From positions 255,346 through 319,345 of the forward strand of contig NZ_MSXW01000061.1 in the NCBI RefSeq assembly GCF_001945445.1: a DNA stretch of 64,000 bases. Direction: 5' to 3'. The position numbers and the translations under genes are program-made. The notes under the pieces were generated by a model. That model had not been told where the DNA came from, made no database searches, and saw nothing but the letters and a program-made list of their open reading frames with translations. The first letter of the stretch is position 1; every line of letters begins with the position of its first letter. Below, one piece after another: positions 43,711 through 51,988 of the stretch. The stretch is from Pseudomonas sp. PA27(2017) (GTDB taxonomy: Bacteria; Pseudomonadota; Gammaproteobacteria; Pseudomonadales; Pseudomonadaceae).

Positions 43711-44228
43711 TGCGGACGGCCTTGGTCGGAAAGCGTCTGGAGTTCGAGGGTGAAGGGCGCGGGGCCGGACAATTTTACCCGCTGATCGGCCGCCAGCGAC
43801 AGCGTCGCGCCGACCACGTCGGGGCGGATCGGCAGTTCGCGGGCGTCCAGGTCGAGCAAGCTGACCAGAGTCACGCTGGCCGGGCGACCGTAGTCGAACA
43901 GCTCGTTCAGCGCGGCGCGGATGGTGCGCCCGCTCATCAGCACGTCGTCGATCAGCACCAGATGCTGGCCTTCGATCTCGAACGGCAGTTCGGACGGCTG
44001 CACCTGTGGGTGCAGGCCGTTCTGGGTGAAGTCGTCGCGGTAGAAGGATACGTCGAGCACGCCCAATGGCTCGTCGCGGCCCAATTGCTCGAGCAGCGCC
44101 TGGGCCACCCACACGCCGCCGGTGCGGATGCCGATGAAGCGCGGCGTGCCGATCTGCCGACGGTTCAGGTGGTTGCTCAGCGAGGTCGCCATCTGCGGCA
44201 GCAGTTCGGCGGGGTTGGGTAGGCTCAT
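43707..44228 (-). CDS. pyrR: PyrR bifunctional regulator/uracil phosphoribosyltransferase
   Basis: 173-residue phosphoribosyltransferase-fold protein. The PRPP loop VLIDDVLMSGRTIRAAL is near residues 92-108. In Gram-positives PyrR attenuates pyr mRNA; in pseudomonads it precedes pyrB and its control role is less clear. Starts 21 bases after ruvX and overlaps pyrB by four bases. No attenuator could be recognised in the 21-base spacer. Confidence 0.93.
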   Translation of the reverse strand: MSLPNPAELLPQMATSLSNHLNRRQIGTPRFIGIRTGGVWVAQALLEQLGRDEPLGVLDVSFYRDDFTQNGLHPQVQPSELPFEIEGQHLVLIDDVLMSGRTIRAALNELFDYGRPASVTLVSLLDLDARELPIRPDVVGATLSLAADQRVKLSGPAPFTLELQTLSDQGRPQ

Positions 44229-44249
44229 CTAAAGCTCCTTGTGGCCGGG

Positions 44250-44693
44250 TCAGCCCAGGCAGTTTTCTTCCAGCCAGCCCTGCAGCAACAGAGCGGCGGC
44301 CAGGGCGTCGACCGGGCGCTGGCGATAGCCGCCGGTCTGGCCCTGCTGCAGGCGCTCGCCCTTGGCGGCATAGGTGGTCAGGCGTTCGTCGTGGGTGAAT
44401 ACCGGCAGGTTGAAGCGACCGTTGAGGCGGCGGGCGAACTTCTCGGCCCGTTCGCTCATGTCGCTCGGCGTGCCATCCATGTTCAACGGCAGGCCGACGA
44501 CGATGGCATCGGGTTGCCATTCCTTGATCAGCGCTTCGACCTTCTGCCAGTCCGGCACGCCGTTCTGCGCCTTGAGGATGCACAGCTCGCGGGCCGAGCC
44601 GGTGATCGGCTGGCCGACGGCGACGCCGATCTGCTTGGTGCCGTAGTCGAAGCCGAGCAACAGGCGCAGCGATTGTTTGTCGATTTCGACCAT
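44250..44693 (-). CDS. ruvX: RuvX/YqgF Holliday junction resolvase-like protein
   Basis: 147-residue RNase H-fold protein involved in 16S rRNA maturation and possibly recombination. First-strand motif LLLGFDYGTKQIGVAVGQ (catalytic Asp near 15), AIVVGLPLNMDG and the C-terminal DERLTT and DALAAALLLQ motifs are intact. Its ATG shares a base with the algH stop (TGATG), part of a coupled algH-ruvX-pyrR run. Confidence 0.94.
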   Translation of the reverse strand: MVEIDKQSLRLLLGFDYGTKQIGVAVGQPITGSARELCILKAQNGVPDWQKVEALIKEWQPDAIVVGLPLNMDGTPSDMSERAEKFARRLNGRFNLPVFTHDERLTTYAAKGERLQQGQTGGYRQRPVDALAAALLLQGWLEENCLG

Positions 44694-45262
44694 CAGGCGT
44701 GGCCCGCCTGGGGGGTGAGCAGGTTGAGGTCGATGCCGAGCAGCGCGGCGGCGCCGCCGAGGCGCTGGTCGTAGGGCGTTTCGAACAGAATCGCCTGGTT
44801 CGCCGGGCAGGTCAGCCAGGCGTTATCGGCCAGCTCGGCCTCCAACTGACCGGCGCCCCAGCCGGCGTAGCCGAGGGCGATCAGGTGATTGGCCGGGCCG
44901 CTACCTTCGGCGATGGCGAACAGCACGTCCTGGGAGGTGGACAGGCCGAGCTCACCGAGGTCGACCGTCGCCTGGAACTGCGCGCCCTTGGGGTGCAGTA
45001 CGAAGCCGCGGTCGGTCTGCACCGGGCCGCCGCTGAAGATCGGCAGGCTCTGGCACAGCACCGAGGGTGTACTTTCCGGGCGCAGCTGTTCGAGCACGTC
45101 GGCCAGGTTCAGGCCATTGGGGCGGTTGATTACCAGGCCCATGGCGCCCTGGTCGTTGTGATCGATGAGGTAGATCACGGTGTGCGCGAAATTCGGATCG
45201 TCCATGTGCGGCATGGCGATCAGGAAGTGGTGCTTGAGAATGCTCGGGCTGGCGTCTTTCAT
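44693..45262 (-). CDS. algH: YqgE/AlgH family protein
   Basis: 189-residue cytosolic protein (DUF179). Family signatures: HHFLIAMPHMDDPNFAHTVIYLI near residues 10-32, GAMGLVINRP near 37-46, GGPVQTDRGFVLH and YAGWGAGQLEAEL. Reported as a regulator of alginate and other genes in Pseudomonas, but how it acts is not known. Precedes ruvX with a one-base overlap and follows tonB by 69 bases. Confidence 0.93.
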   Translation of the reverse strand: MKDASPSILKHHFLIAMPHMDDPNFAHTVIYLIDHNDQGAMGLVINRPNGLNLADVLEQLRPESTPSVLCQSLPIFSGGPVQTDRGFVLHPKGAQFQATVDLGELGLSTSQDVLFAIAEGSGPANHLIALGYAGWGAGQLEAELADNAWLTCPANQAILFETPYDQRLGGAAALLGIDLNLLTPQAGHA

Positions 45263-45331
45263 GGCCGCTAGTTTGAAGCTGCGCGGCGCAAGCTACAAGC
45301 CGCACGTTCGGGCAAAAACGCCGCGTCGCCG

Positions 45332-46231
45332 TCAGTTGCTCGACAGGCGGTCGCCGCGCTCGAAGCGCCAGGTGCGGATGATCTCCAGGCGATCGATGTC
45401 GGCCAGATCGCCGGTGAACGGCGCGTAGGGCGCGGCCAGGCGCACGATGCGCATGGCGGCCTGATCGAGCACCTGCTCGCCGGACGATTCCAGCACCATC
45501 ACTTCGTACAGGCTGCCGTCACGGTTGATCGACACCAGCAGGCGCAGGCTGCCGTGGATCTGCCGGCGCCGAGCGTCGTCCGGGTAGTTGAGGTTGCCGA
45601 TGCGCTCGACCTTCTTGCGCCATTCGTCCTTGTACCAGGCGCCCTTGTCGCGCATGGTCGAGGCGGCGTTGAGGCGGTGGATCTTCGGGCGCTTGGCGTA
45701 TTGCTGCACCTGGTCGGACAGCTCGGCTTCCAGGCTGGCGATCTCGGCGGACAGTTGCGCACTGTCGAAGGACGGCGCCTCCGGGCTCGGCGGCGTCGGC
45801 TTGGTTTCCTCGCGCTTGGCCGGCGCCTTCTGCTGTTGCGGGGCGCGGGTGGTCACCGCGGCTATCGGCGCTTCGGGTTTCACGGCGGGCGGCGGCGGTG
45901 CGGCGGCGGGCGTCACCTTGCGCACTTCGGTGTCCTGGAAGGGCGCCTGTTCGGTGGTGGTCGGCGCCGCCTTCTTGTCCAGGGTGCCGCTGCCTTGCTG
46001 ATTGTCCTGGGCGAGGAAGTCCGCCTCCTTGGGCTTTTCATCGCTCTTGAAGGTGGACAGGGTGATCTCCAGGGTCTTGCTGATCTGCCCAGGCTCGGCA
46101 AAGGTGAAGCCCACGCCGAGAATCAGCGCGGCGTGCAGCACCGCGGCCAGAAACAGGGTGAAGCCCAGCCGGTCCGCCGGGCGAACGCCGGAGGAGGTGA
46201 GGTCGGGTGGGCTGGCTGTTGCGTTCATCAC
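45332..46231 (-). CDS. TonB-like energy transducer (TonB3-type)
   Basis: 299-residue envelope protein. N-terminal anchor (about residues 22-45; LGFTLFLAAVLHAALILG), a long Ala/Pro/Lys linker with predicted coiled coil (50-190), and a TonB fold at the C-terminus (about 205-295; NLNYPDDARRRQIHGS). In P. aeruginosa the tonB gene at this position (beside gshB and pilG) is tonB3, reported to be needed for twitching motility; the same context suggests orthology. It has no ExbBD of its own and may borrow the set at 17.1-18.6 kb. Confidence 0.9.
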   Translation of the reverse strand: MMNATASPPDLTSSGVRPADRLGFTLFLAAVLHAALILGVGFTFAEPGQISKTLEITLSTFKSDEKPKEADFLAQDNQQGSGTLDKKAAPTTTEQAPFQDTEVRKVTPAAAPPPPAVKPEAPIAAVTTRAPQQQKAPAKREETKPTPPSPEAPSFDSAQLSAEIASLEAELSDQVQQYAKRPKIHRLNAASTMRDKGAWYKDEWRKKVERIGNLNYPDDARRRQIHGSLRLLVSINRDGSLYEVMVLESSGEQVLDQAAMRIVRLAAPYAPFTGDLADIDRLEIIRTWRFERGDRLSSN

Positions 46232-46241
46232 GGTCTGTCGT

Positions 46242-46292
46242 CGGGGCTGTCAACGTTTCGGCGCGGTCGTGCTGAAACGTCAGCAGACCCTG
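46242..46292. repeat. Dispersed palindromic element, copy 2
   Basis: Diverged copy of the element at 11104-11160. On the minus strand it reads GGTCTGCTGACGTTTCAGC, then a GC centre, then CGAAACGTTGACAG, giving an imperfect stem. It lies in the 98-base leader of the tonB-like gene after gshB. May influence that transcript. Confidence 0.55.
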
Positions 46293-46329
46293 GGTTGCCG
46301 CGCAGTCTGCCGAGGCGATGTGCAAAAGT

Positions 46330-47292
46330 CTATGAAGCACTCCGCGCATTGAGCTTTTCGGCAATCTTGTCCATCAGCTGTTCGCCGATACGCGTATCGA
46401 AGGCTGCATCGATCTCGCGAATGCAGGTCGGGCTGGTGACGTTGATCTCGGTGAGGCGGTCGCCGATCACGTCCAGGCCGACGAACAGCAGGCCGCGCTC
46501 GCGCAGGCTCGGGCCGACGGCGGCGGCGATTTCGCGGTCGCGCTCGGTGAGCGGGCGGGCTTCGCCGCGGCCGCCGGCCGCCAGGTTGCCGCGGGTCTCG
46601 CCGCTGGCCGGAATGCGCGCCAGGCAGTAAGGAACCGGTTCACCGTCTATCATCAGAATACGCTTGTCGCCGTCGACGATGGCGGGCAGGTAACGCTGCG
46701 CCATGATCTGCTGGCTGCCATGGGCGGTGAGGGCTTCGAGAATCACCGACAGGTTCGGATCGCCCTCGCGGTGACGAAAGATCATCGATCCGCCCATTCC
46801 ATCGAGGGGTTTGAGAATGATGTCACGGTGCTGTCGTGCGAAATCACGCAGAATGTCGGGTCTGCGGCTGACGATGGTCTCCGGCGTGAACTGCGCAAAG
46901 CGTGTGGCGAAGAACTTCTCGTTGCAGTCGCGCAGGCTCTGTGGTCGGTTGACCACCAGCGTGCCGGCTTCCTCAGCCTGTTCGAGCAGGTAGGTGGAAT
47001 AGACGAATTCGTTATCGAAGGGCGGGTCTTTGCGCATCAGGATCACGTCGAGCTCGGCCAGGGGCATGTCCTGCTCGTCGCCGAATTCGAACCAGTGCTG
47101 GGGGTCGGCGAATACCTTGAGCGGGCGAGTGCGGCCGCGGGCGATACCAGCGGCCTGGTAGAGATCCTTCTGTTCCATATAGAAGAGGCTCCAGCCGCGC
47201 GCCTGGGCAGCCAGAAGCATGGCCAGCGAGCTGTCCTTCTTGTAGGCGATCTGTGCGATGGGATCCATGACGATGCCGAGCCGAACGCTCAT
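46330..47292 (-). CDS. gshB: Glutathione synthetase
   Basis: 320-residue ATP-grasp enzyme joining gamma-glutamylcysteine and glycine. N-terminal motif VRLGIVMDPIAQIAYKKDS, ATP-grasp residues (KPLDGMGGSMIFRH near 160) and C-terminal TEINVTSPTCIREID are intact. The ATG at 47292 is preferred; the frame runs on upstream into the pilG promoter region. First gene of the run gshB-tonB-algH-ruvX-pyrRBC', divergent from pilG over 228 bases. Confidence 0.95.
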   Translation of the reverse strand: MSVRLGIVMDPIAQIAYKKDSSLAMLLAAQARGWSLFYMEQKDLYQAAGIARGRTRPLKVFADPQHWFEFGDEQDMPLAELDVILMRKDPPFDNEFVYSTYLLEQAEEAGTLVVNRPQSLRDCNEKFFATRFAQFTPETIVSRRPDILRDFARQHRDIILKPLDGMGGSMIFRHREGDPNLSVILEALTAHGSQQIMAQRYLPAIVDGDKRILMIDGEPVPYCLARIPASGETRGNLAAGGRGEARPLTERDREIAAAVGPSLRERGLLFVGLDVIGDRLTEINVTSPTCIREIDAAFDTRIGEQLMDKIAEKLNARSAS

Positions 47293-47520
47293 TGAGGTAT
47301 CTCCGTAGAGGGCGGTGCGAAGCAGCCGCGAAGGTAGCAGGGATGGGCGCCAAGGGTGGCGCTGACGGGGCTGGTGGTCAAGGGCGACCAGGCCGATGGC
47401 TTGCATGTGGAGAGTGTGCTAAAAAGGCCCAGCGATGGGCCGGGCCCATTGGTTTCAGGGCCTCCGGCGCACTGGATATGGCGTAATACAACGACTCACC
47501 GAAGTGGTGGCAGGGCAGAC

Positions 47521-47928
47521 ATGGAACAGCATTCGGAAGGCTTGAGGGTGATGGTGATCGACGACTCGAAGACGATTCGTCGTACAGCGGAAACCCTGCT
47601 GAAAAAGGTGGGCTGTGACGTGATCACCGCTGTGGATGGTTTCGATGCCCTGGCGAAGATCGCCGACACCCATCCGAACATCATCTTCGTCGACATCATG
47701 ATGCCGCGCCTCGACGGCTATCAGACCTGCGCGTTGATCAAGAACAACAGTGCCTTCAAGTCCACGCCCGTTATCATGCTGTCGTCCAAGGACGGCCTGT
47801 TCGACAAGGCCAAGGGGCGCATCGTCGGTTCTGATCAATACCTGACCAAGCCATTCAGCAAGGAAGAGCTGCTCGGCGCGATCAAGACCCACGTGCCGGA
47901 GTTCTCTCCGGTCGAACAGGCGTCCTGA
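47521..47928 (+). CDS. pilG: Twitching-motility response regulator PilG
   Basis: 135-residue single-domain receiver that promotes pilus extension and cAMP signalling. Acidic pair in VMVIDDSKT near residue 14, phospho-acceptor Asp in IIFVDIMMPRLDG near 57, and Lys in YLTKPFSKE near 109. The ATG at 47521 is in frame with a long upstream extension that is intergenic. First gene of the Pil-Chp cluster. Confidence 0.95.
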   Translation: MEQHSEGLRVMVIDDSKTIRRTAETLLKKVGCDVITAVDGFDALAKIADTHPNIIFVDIMMPRLDGYQTCALIKNNSAFKSTPVIMLSSKDGLFDKAKGRIVGSDQYLTKPFSKEELLGAIKTHVPEFSPVEQAS

Positions 47929-47976
47929 CGTCCGGCTGTCGCTACAACCGCCTCTCTTCATGTATTGGGAAACATC

Positions 47977-48342
47977 ATGGCTCGAATTCTGATTGTTGAT
48001 GACTCGCCGACCGAAATGTACAAGCTGACCGCCATGCTGGAAAAGCACGGCCATCAGGTACTCAAGGCCGAAAACGGCGCCGACGGCGTCGCCCTGGCAC
48101 GCCAAGAAAAACCCGATGTGGTGCTGATGGACATCGTCATGCCCGGGCTCAATGGCTTCCAGGCTACCCGGCAGCTGACCAAGGATGCCGAAACCAGCCA
48201 CATCCCGGTGATCATCGTCACCACCAAGGATCAGGAAACCGACAAGGTCTGGGGCAAGCGCCAGGGCGCCAAGGACTATCTGACCAAGCCGGTCGACGAA
48301 GCTACGCTGCTGAAAACACTGAACGCGGTGCTCGCTGGCTGA
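47977..48342 (+). CDS. pilH: Twitching-motility response regulator PilH
   Basis: 121-residue CheY-like receiver that promotes retraction or reversals. Acidic pair in ILIVDDSPT, Asp in VLMDIVMPGLNG near residue 52, and Lys in YLTKPVDE near 103. The ATG at 47977 gives the exact P. aeruginosa length; a TTG four codons earlier is less likely. 48 bases after pilG. Confidence 0.95.
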   Translation: MARILIVDDSPTEMYKLTAMLEKHGHQVLKAENGADGVALARQEKPDVVLMDIVMPGLNGFQATRQLTKDAETSHIPVIIVTTKDQETDKVWGKRQGAKDYLTKPVDEATLLKTLNAVLAG

Positions 48343-48386
48343 GGCCGCGCAGCGCGACACGACAAAAGAAGAAGGTCACGACAGGC

Positions 48387-48926
48387 ATGTCAGAGACACG
48401 CACCCCCTTTCAGATCCTTCTCGGCATCGAGCAGCGCTGCCGCGCGTTGGCAGCGGGCTTGCCGTCGCAGCAGGTGGCGGTGCAGACCTGGAGTGGCATT
48501 GGCTTTCGCATGGGCGAGCGGTTTTTCGTCGCACCGATGGGTGAGGTCGGTGAAGTGCTGCACGAGCCACGGCATACCTTGCTGCCCGGCGTGAAAAGCT
48601 GGGTCAAGGGTGTGGCCAACGTGCGTGGACGATTGCTGCCGGTGATGGACCTGTGCGGCTTCTTCGGCGGCGAGCTGTCGCCCCTGCGCAAGCAGCGGCG
48701 GGTGCTGGTGGTCGATCATCACGACATCTTCGCTGGCCTGACGGTCGACGAGGTGTTCGGCATGCAGCATTTTGCGGTGGATACCTTTTCCGAGCAGTTG
48801 CCGGCGCTCGAGGCTTCCATCGCGCCATTCATTCACGGTGTGTTCCAGCGTGAACAGCCCTGGTTGGTGTTCAGCCCTCATGCGCTGGCCCAGGCTCCAG
48901 AGTTTGTCGACGTGGCATACAGATAG
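48387..48926 (+). CDS. pilI: CheW-like adaptor PilI
   Basis: 179-residue adaptor linking the PilJ receptor to the ChpA kinase. One CheW fold (about residues 30-175). Conserved features: FRMGERFFVAPMGEVGEVL, GVANVRGRLLPVMDL near 71-85 and FAGLTVDEVFGMQHF. Has a short N-terminal extension. Follows pilH by 44 bases. Confidence 0.94.
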   Translation: MSETRTPFQILLGIEQRCRALAAGLPSQQVAVQTWSGIGFRMGERFFVAPMGEVGEVLHEPRHTLLPGVKSWVKGVANVRGRLLPVMDLCGFFGGELSPLRKQRRVLVVDHHDIFAGLTVDEVFGMQHFAVDTFSEQLPALEASIAPFIHGVFQREQPWLVFSPHALAQAPEFVDVAYR

Positions 48927-49008
48927 CTTTTCGGTGGGGGCGGCGCAGCCAGCCTTCTGACGTTAGATGGAATTCGAAGTGCGGTAGGGTCCAGGCGGGG
49001 GCCAGATA

Positions 49009-51057
49009 ATGAAAAAAGTAATCTCCAACAATGTGCTGGCGGGGACACGGGTCGGCGCACTCGTGGCGGGGCTGTTCGTCGTCCTGATCGTTTCGATCGT
49101 GATGCTGTTCGCCAACTTCGCGTACATGAATACGCAGAGTAACTACGACACCGAGTACCTCAGCAACGCCGGTGAACTGCGCGTGCTGTCCCAGCGTATC
49201 GCCAAGGATGCCACCGAATCCGCTGCGGGTAAGGCTGAAGCCTTCGCCCTGCTGCGCGATGCCCGCAACGATTTCCAGACCCGTTGGGCCTACCTGACGG
49301 ACGGTAACGCGCAGACCGGCCTGCCTGCCGCACCGGCATCGGTGCAGGCGCAGATGGCTGCCGTGCAGCAGGACTGGGATGCCCTGCGCCAGAACGCCGA
49401 CGCCATTCTGGCCAGCGAACAGACCGTTCTGTCGTTGCACCAGGTTGCCGCCACCCTGGCCGAAACCATTCCGCAACTGCAGGTCGAGTACGAGGAAGTG
49501 GTCGACATCCTGCTCGAGAGCGGTGCGCCGGCGGCCCAGGTATCGGTCGCCCAGCGTCAGTCGCTGCTCGCCGAACGTATTCTCGGTTCGGTGAACAAGG
49601 TACTGGCCGGTGACCAGGACTCGGTGCAGGCCGCCGACATGTTCGGTCGCGACGCCAGCCTGTTCGGTCGCGTGCTCAGCGCGATGCAGGAAGGCAACGC
49701 GGCCATGGAAATCACCAAGGTCAGCGACCAGGAAGCCTTGGAACGCCTCGGCGAGATTTCCGAGCTGTTCGAATTCGTATCCGGTTCCGTGGACGAGATT
49801 CTCGAAACCTCGCCGGAGCTGTTCCAGGTTCGTGAGTCGGCCAACACCATCTTCACCGTTTCGCAGACCCTGCTCGACAAGGCCTCGACCCTGTCCGAAG
49901 GCTTCGAAGGGCTGGCCTCGGGCCGCTCGCTGAACACCATTGCTGGTTACGTGCTGGGCGCACTGGCGCTGGGTTCGATTCTGATCATCGGCCTGGTGAT
50001 GGTGCAGGAGACCAACCGTCGACTGGCCGAAACCGCCGAGAAGAACGAACGTAACCAGACCGCGATTCTGCGTCTGCTCGATGAGATCGCCGACCTCGCC
50101 GACGGTGACCTGACGGTGGCCGCGACGGTAACCGAAGACTTCACCGGTGCGATCGCCGACTCCATCAACTACTCGATCGACCAGCTGCGTGAACTCGTCG
50201 CGACGATCAACATGACAGCCGTGCAGGTGGCGGGCGCCGCCCAGGAAACCCAGGCCACCGCCATGCACCTGGCCGAGGCATCCGAGCACCAGGCCCAGGA
50301 AATCGCCGGGGCTTCGGCGGCGATCAACGAAATGGCCGTGTCGATCGACCAGGTATCGGCGAACGCCTCGGAATCCTCCGCGGTAGCGGAACGGTCCGTA
50401 GCCATCGCCAACAAGGGCAACGAAGTCGTACACAACACCATCACCGGCATGGACAACATCCGTGAGCAGATCCAGGACACCTCGAAGCGAATCAAGCGCC
50501 TCGGTGAGTCGTCCCAGGAGATCGGTGACATCGTAAGCCTCATCAACGACATCGCCGACCAGACCAACATCCTCGCACTGAACGCCGCGATCCAGGCCTC
50601 CATGGCCGGTGACGCAGGCCGAGGCTTCGCCGTGGTAGCGGACGAGGTACAACGCCTCGCCGAACGCTCCTCCGGGGCGACCAAGCAGATCGAGGCGCTG
50701 GTAAAGACCATTCAGACCGACACCAACGAAGCCGTTATCTCCATGGAACAGACCACCTCCGAGGTGGTACGCGGTGCACGCCTGGCGCAGGACGCCGGTG
50801 TGGCCCTGGAAGAGATCGAGAAGGTATCCAAGACCCTCGCCGCACTCATCCAGAACATTTCCAACGCGGCACGTCAGCAGGCATCGTCTGCCGGCCACAT
50901 CTCCAACACCATGAACGTGATTCAGGAGATCACCTCGCAGACCTCGTCCGGTACCACCGCCACCGCCAAGAGCATTGGTAACCTGGCCAAGATGGCCAGT
51001 GAAATGCGCAACTCGGTGTCCGGTTTCAACCTGCCGAACGACGGCGAGCAGGCGTGA
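49009..51057 (+). CDS. pilJ: Methyl-accepting chemoreceptor PilJ
   Basis: 682-residue receptor of the Pil-Chp system, thought to sense pilin or surface contact. First membrane helix at residues 20-42, a periplasmic region with two PilJ-type helical modules (about 45-300), a second helix (about 310-332), HAMP, and a cytoplasmic signalling hairpin whose tip IADQTNILALNAAIQASMAG is near residue 515. The tail lacks the CheR-binding pentapeptide (ends DGEQA). Canonical receptor layout. Confidence 0.95.
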   Translation: MKKVISNNVLAGTRVGALVAGLFVVLIVSIVMLFANFAYMNTQSNYDTEYLSNAGELRVLSQRIAKDATESAAGKAEAFALLRDARNDFQTRWAYLTDGNAQTGLPAAPASVQAQMAAVQQDWDALRQNADAILASEQTVLSLHQVAATLAETIPQLQVEYEEVVDILLESGAPAAQVSVAQRQSLLAERILGSVNKVLAGDQDSVQAADMFGRDASLFGRVLSAMQEGNAAMEITKVSDQEALERLGEISELFEFVSGSVDEILETSPELFQVRESANTIFTVSQTLLDKASTLSEGFEGLASGRSLNTIAGYVLGALALGSILIIGLVMVQETNRRLAETAEKNERNQTAILRLLDEIADLADGDLTVAATVTEDFTGAIADSINYSIDQLRELVATINMTAVQVAGAAQETQATAMHLAEASEHQAQEIAGASAAINEMAVSIDQVSANASESSAVAERSVAIANKGNEVVHNTITGMDNIREQIQDTSKRIKRLGESSQEIGDIVSLINDIADQTNILALNAAIQASMAGDAGRGFAVVADEVQRLAERSSGATKQIEALVKTIQTDTNEAVISMEQTTSEVVRGARLAQDAGVALEEIEKVSKTLAALIQNISNAARQQASSAGHISNTMNVIQEITSQTSSGTTATAKSIGNLAKMASEMRNSVSGFNLPNDGEQA

Positions 51058-51125
51058 TCGCCTGCCGTCTGGCGCATTGATCGATGCTCCAGGCGGCAGC
51101 CGCGTGCTCGAGCGAGGGCCTCAAC

Positions 51126-51974
51126 ATGCAGTCAGGCGTCTGGGCCTTGCAACCGCTGGCGGACATGTCCGCCACGGAATTCCGCGACTGGCAACAGTTG
51201 CTGGAATCGCGCCTGGGCATGGTGGTCAACGAACAGCGCCGGGTGTTCCTGCAGACCAACCTGAGCACGCGCATGCGCGAGCTGGGCATCACCGACTACG
51301 CCAGCTATTACCGGCAGGTCACCGATGGCCCGCGCGGTGCCGTGGAATGGGCGAACCTGCTGGATCGGCTGACCGTTCAGGAAACCCGCTTCTACCGGCA
51401 TCCGGCGTCGTTCGAGGTGTATCAGGCCTACGTTGCCCAGCGCGGCGAGCAGGGCCTGGAGAAGCCCCTGGCGATCTGGAGCGTGGGTTGCTCCAGCGGT
51501 GAGGAGCCCTATTCGCTGGCCATTGGTGCCAGCGAGGTGCTGGGCGCGCAGGGGCGCTTCGGTGTCACCGGCACCGACATCAGCCGCAGCGCCCTGGCCA
51601 AGGCCCGGGACGGCCTGTACGACGGACGCAGGCTGCAGACGATGGATGAAGCGCTGCGCGCGCGCTATTTCGCGGCGCAGGGCGACGGACGCTTCAAGGT
51701 TTTGCCGGAACTGGCCGCACGGGTGTGTTGCGCCAGGCTCAACGTGCTGGAATTGGACAAGGCGCCAATGACCGGCATGGACGTTATTTTTTGTCAGAAC
51801 TTGCTGATCTATTTTCGCCGCTGGCGACGCCGCGAGATCCTCAACCGCCTGGCCGAGTGCCTGGCGCCGGGTGGCTTGCTGGTGATCGGGGTGGGCGAGG
51901 TGGTCGGCTGGCAGCACCCGGACATGCTTCCGGTGGCCGACGAGCGAGTGCTGGCGTATACCCGCAAGGGCTAA
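51126..51974 (+). CDS. pilK: CheR-type receptor methyltransferase PilK
   Basis: 282-residue SAM-dependent enzyme that methylates Glu residues of PilJ. N-terminal helical domain (1-75), then a Rossmann methyltransferase domain with GCSSGEEPYSLAIG near residue 124 and the substrate-site CQNLLIYFRRW near 223. The start is uncertain: ATG at 51126 has GAGGG at good spacing, whereas ATG at 51084 adds 14 residues but has no ribosome site. Ends 14 bases before chpA. Confidence 0.93.
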   Translation: MQSGVWALQPLADMSATEFRDWQQLLESRLGMVVNEQRRVFLQTNLSTRMRELGITDYASYYRQVTDGPRGAVEWANLLDRLTVQETRFYRHPASFEVYQAYVAQRGEQGLEKPLAIWSVGCSSGEEPYSLAIGASEVLGAQGRFGVTGTDISRSALAKARDGLYDGRRLQTMDEALRARYFAAQGDGRFKVLPELAARVCCARLNVLELDKAPMTGMDVIFCQNLLIYFRRWRRREILNRLAECLAPGGLLVIGVGEVVGWQHPDMLPVADERVLAYTRKG

Positions 51975-51988
51975 GAGACGGAGTGTGT

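Noticed and set aside
45263..45331. AAGCTGCGCGGCGCAAGCTACAAG-like stretch before algH as a mobile repeat
   Set aside because: It resembles short AAGCT-rich Pseudomonas repeats, but only one imperfect copy is seen in the window.
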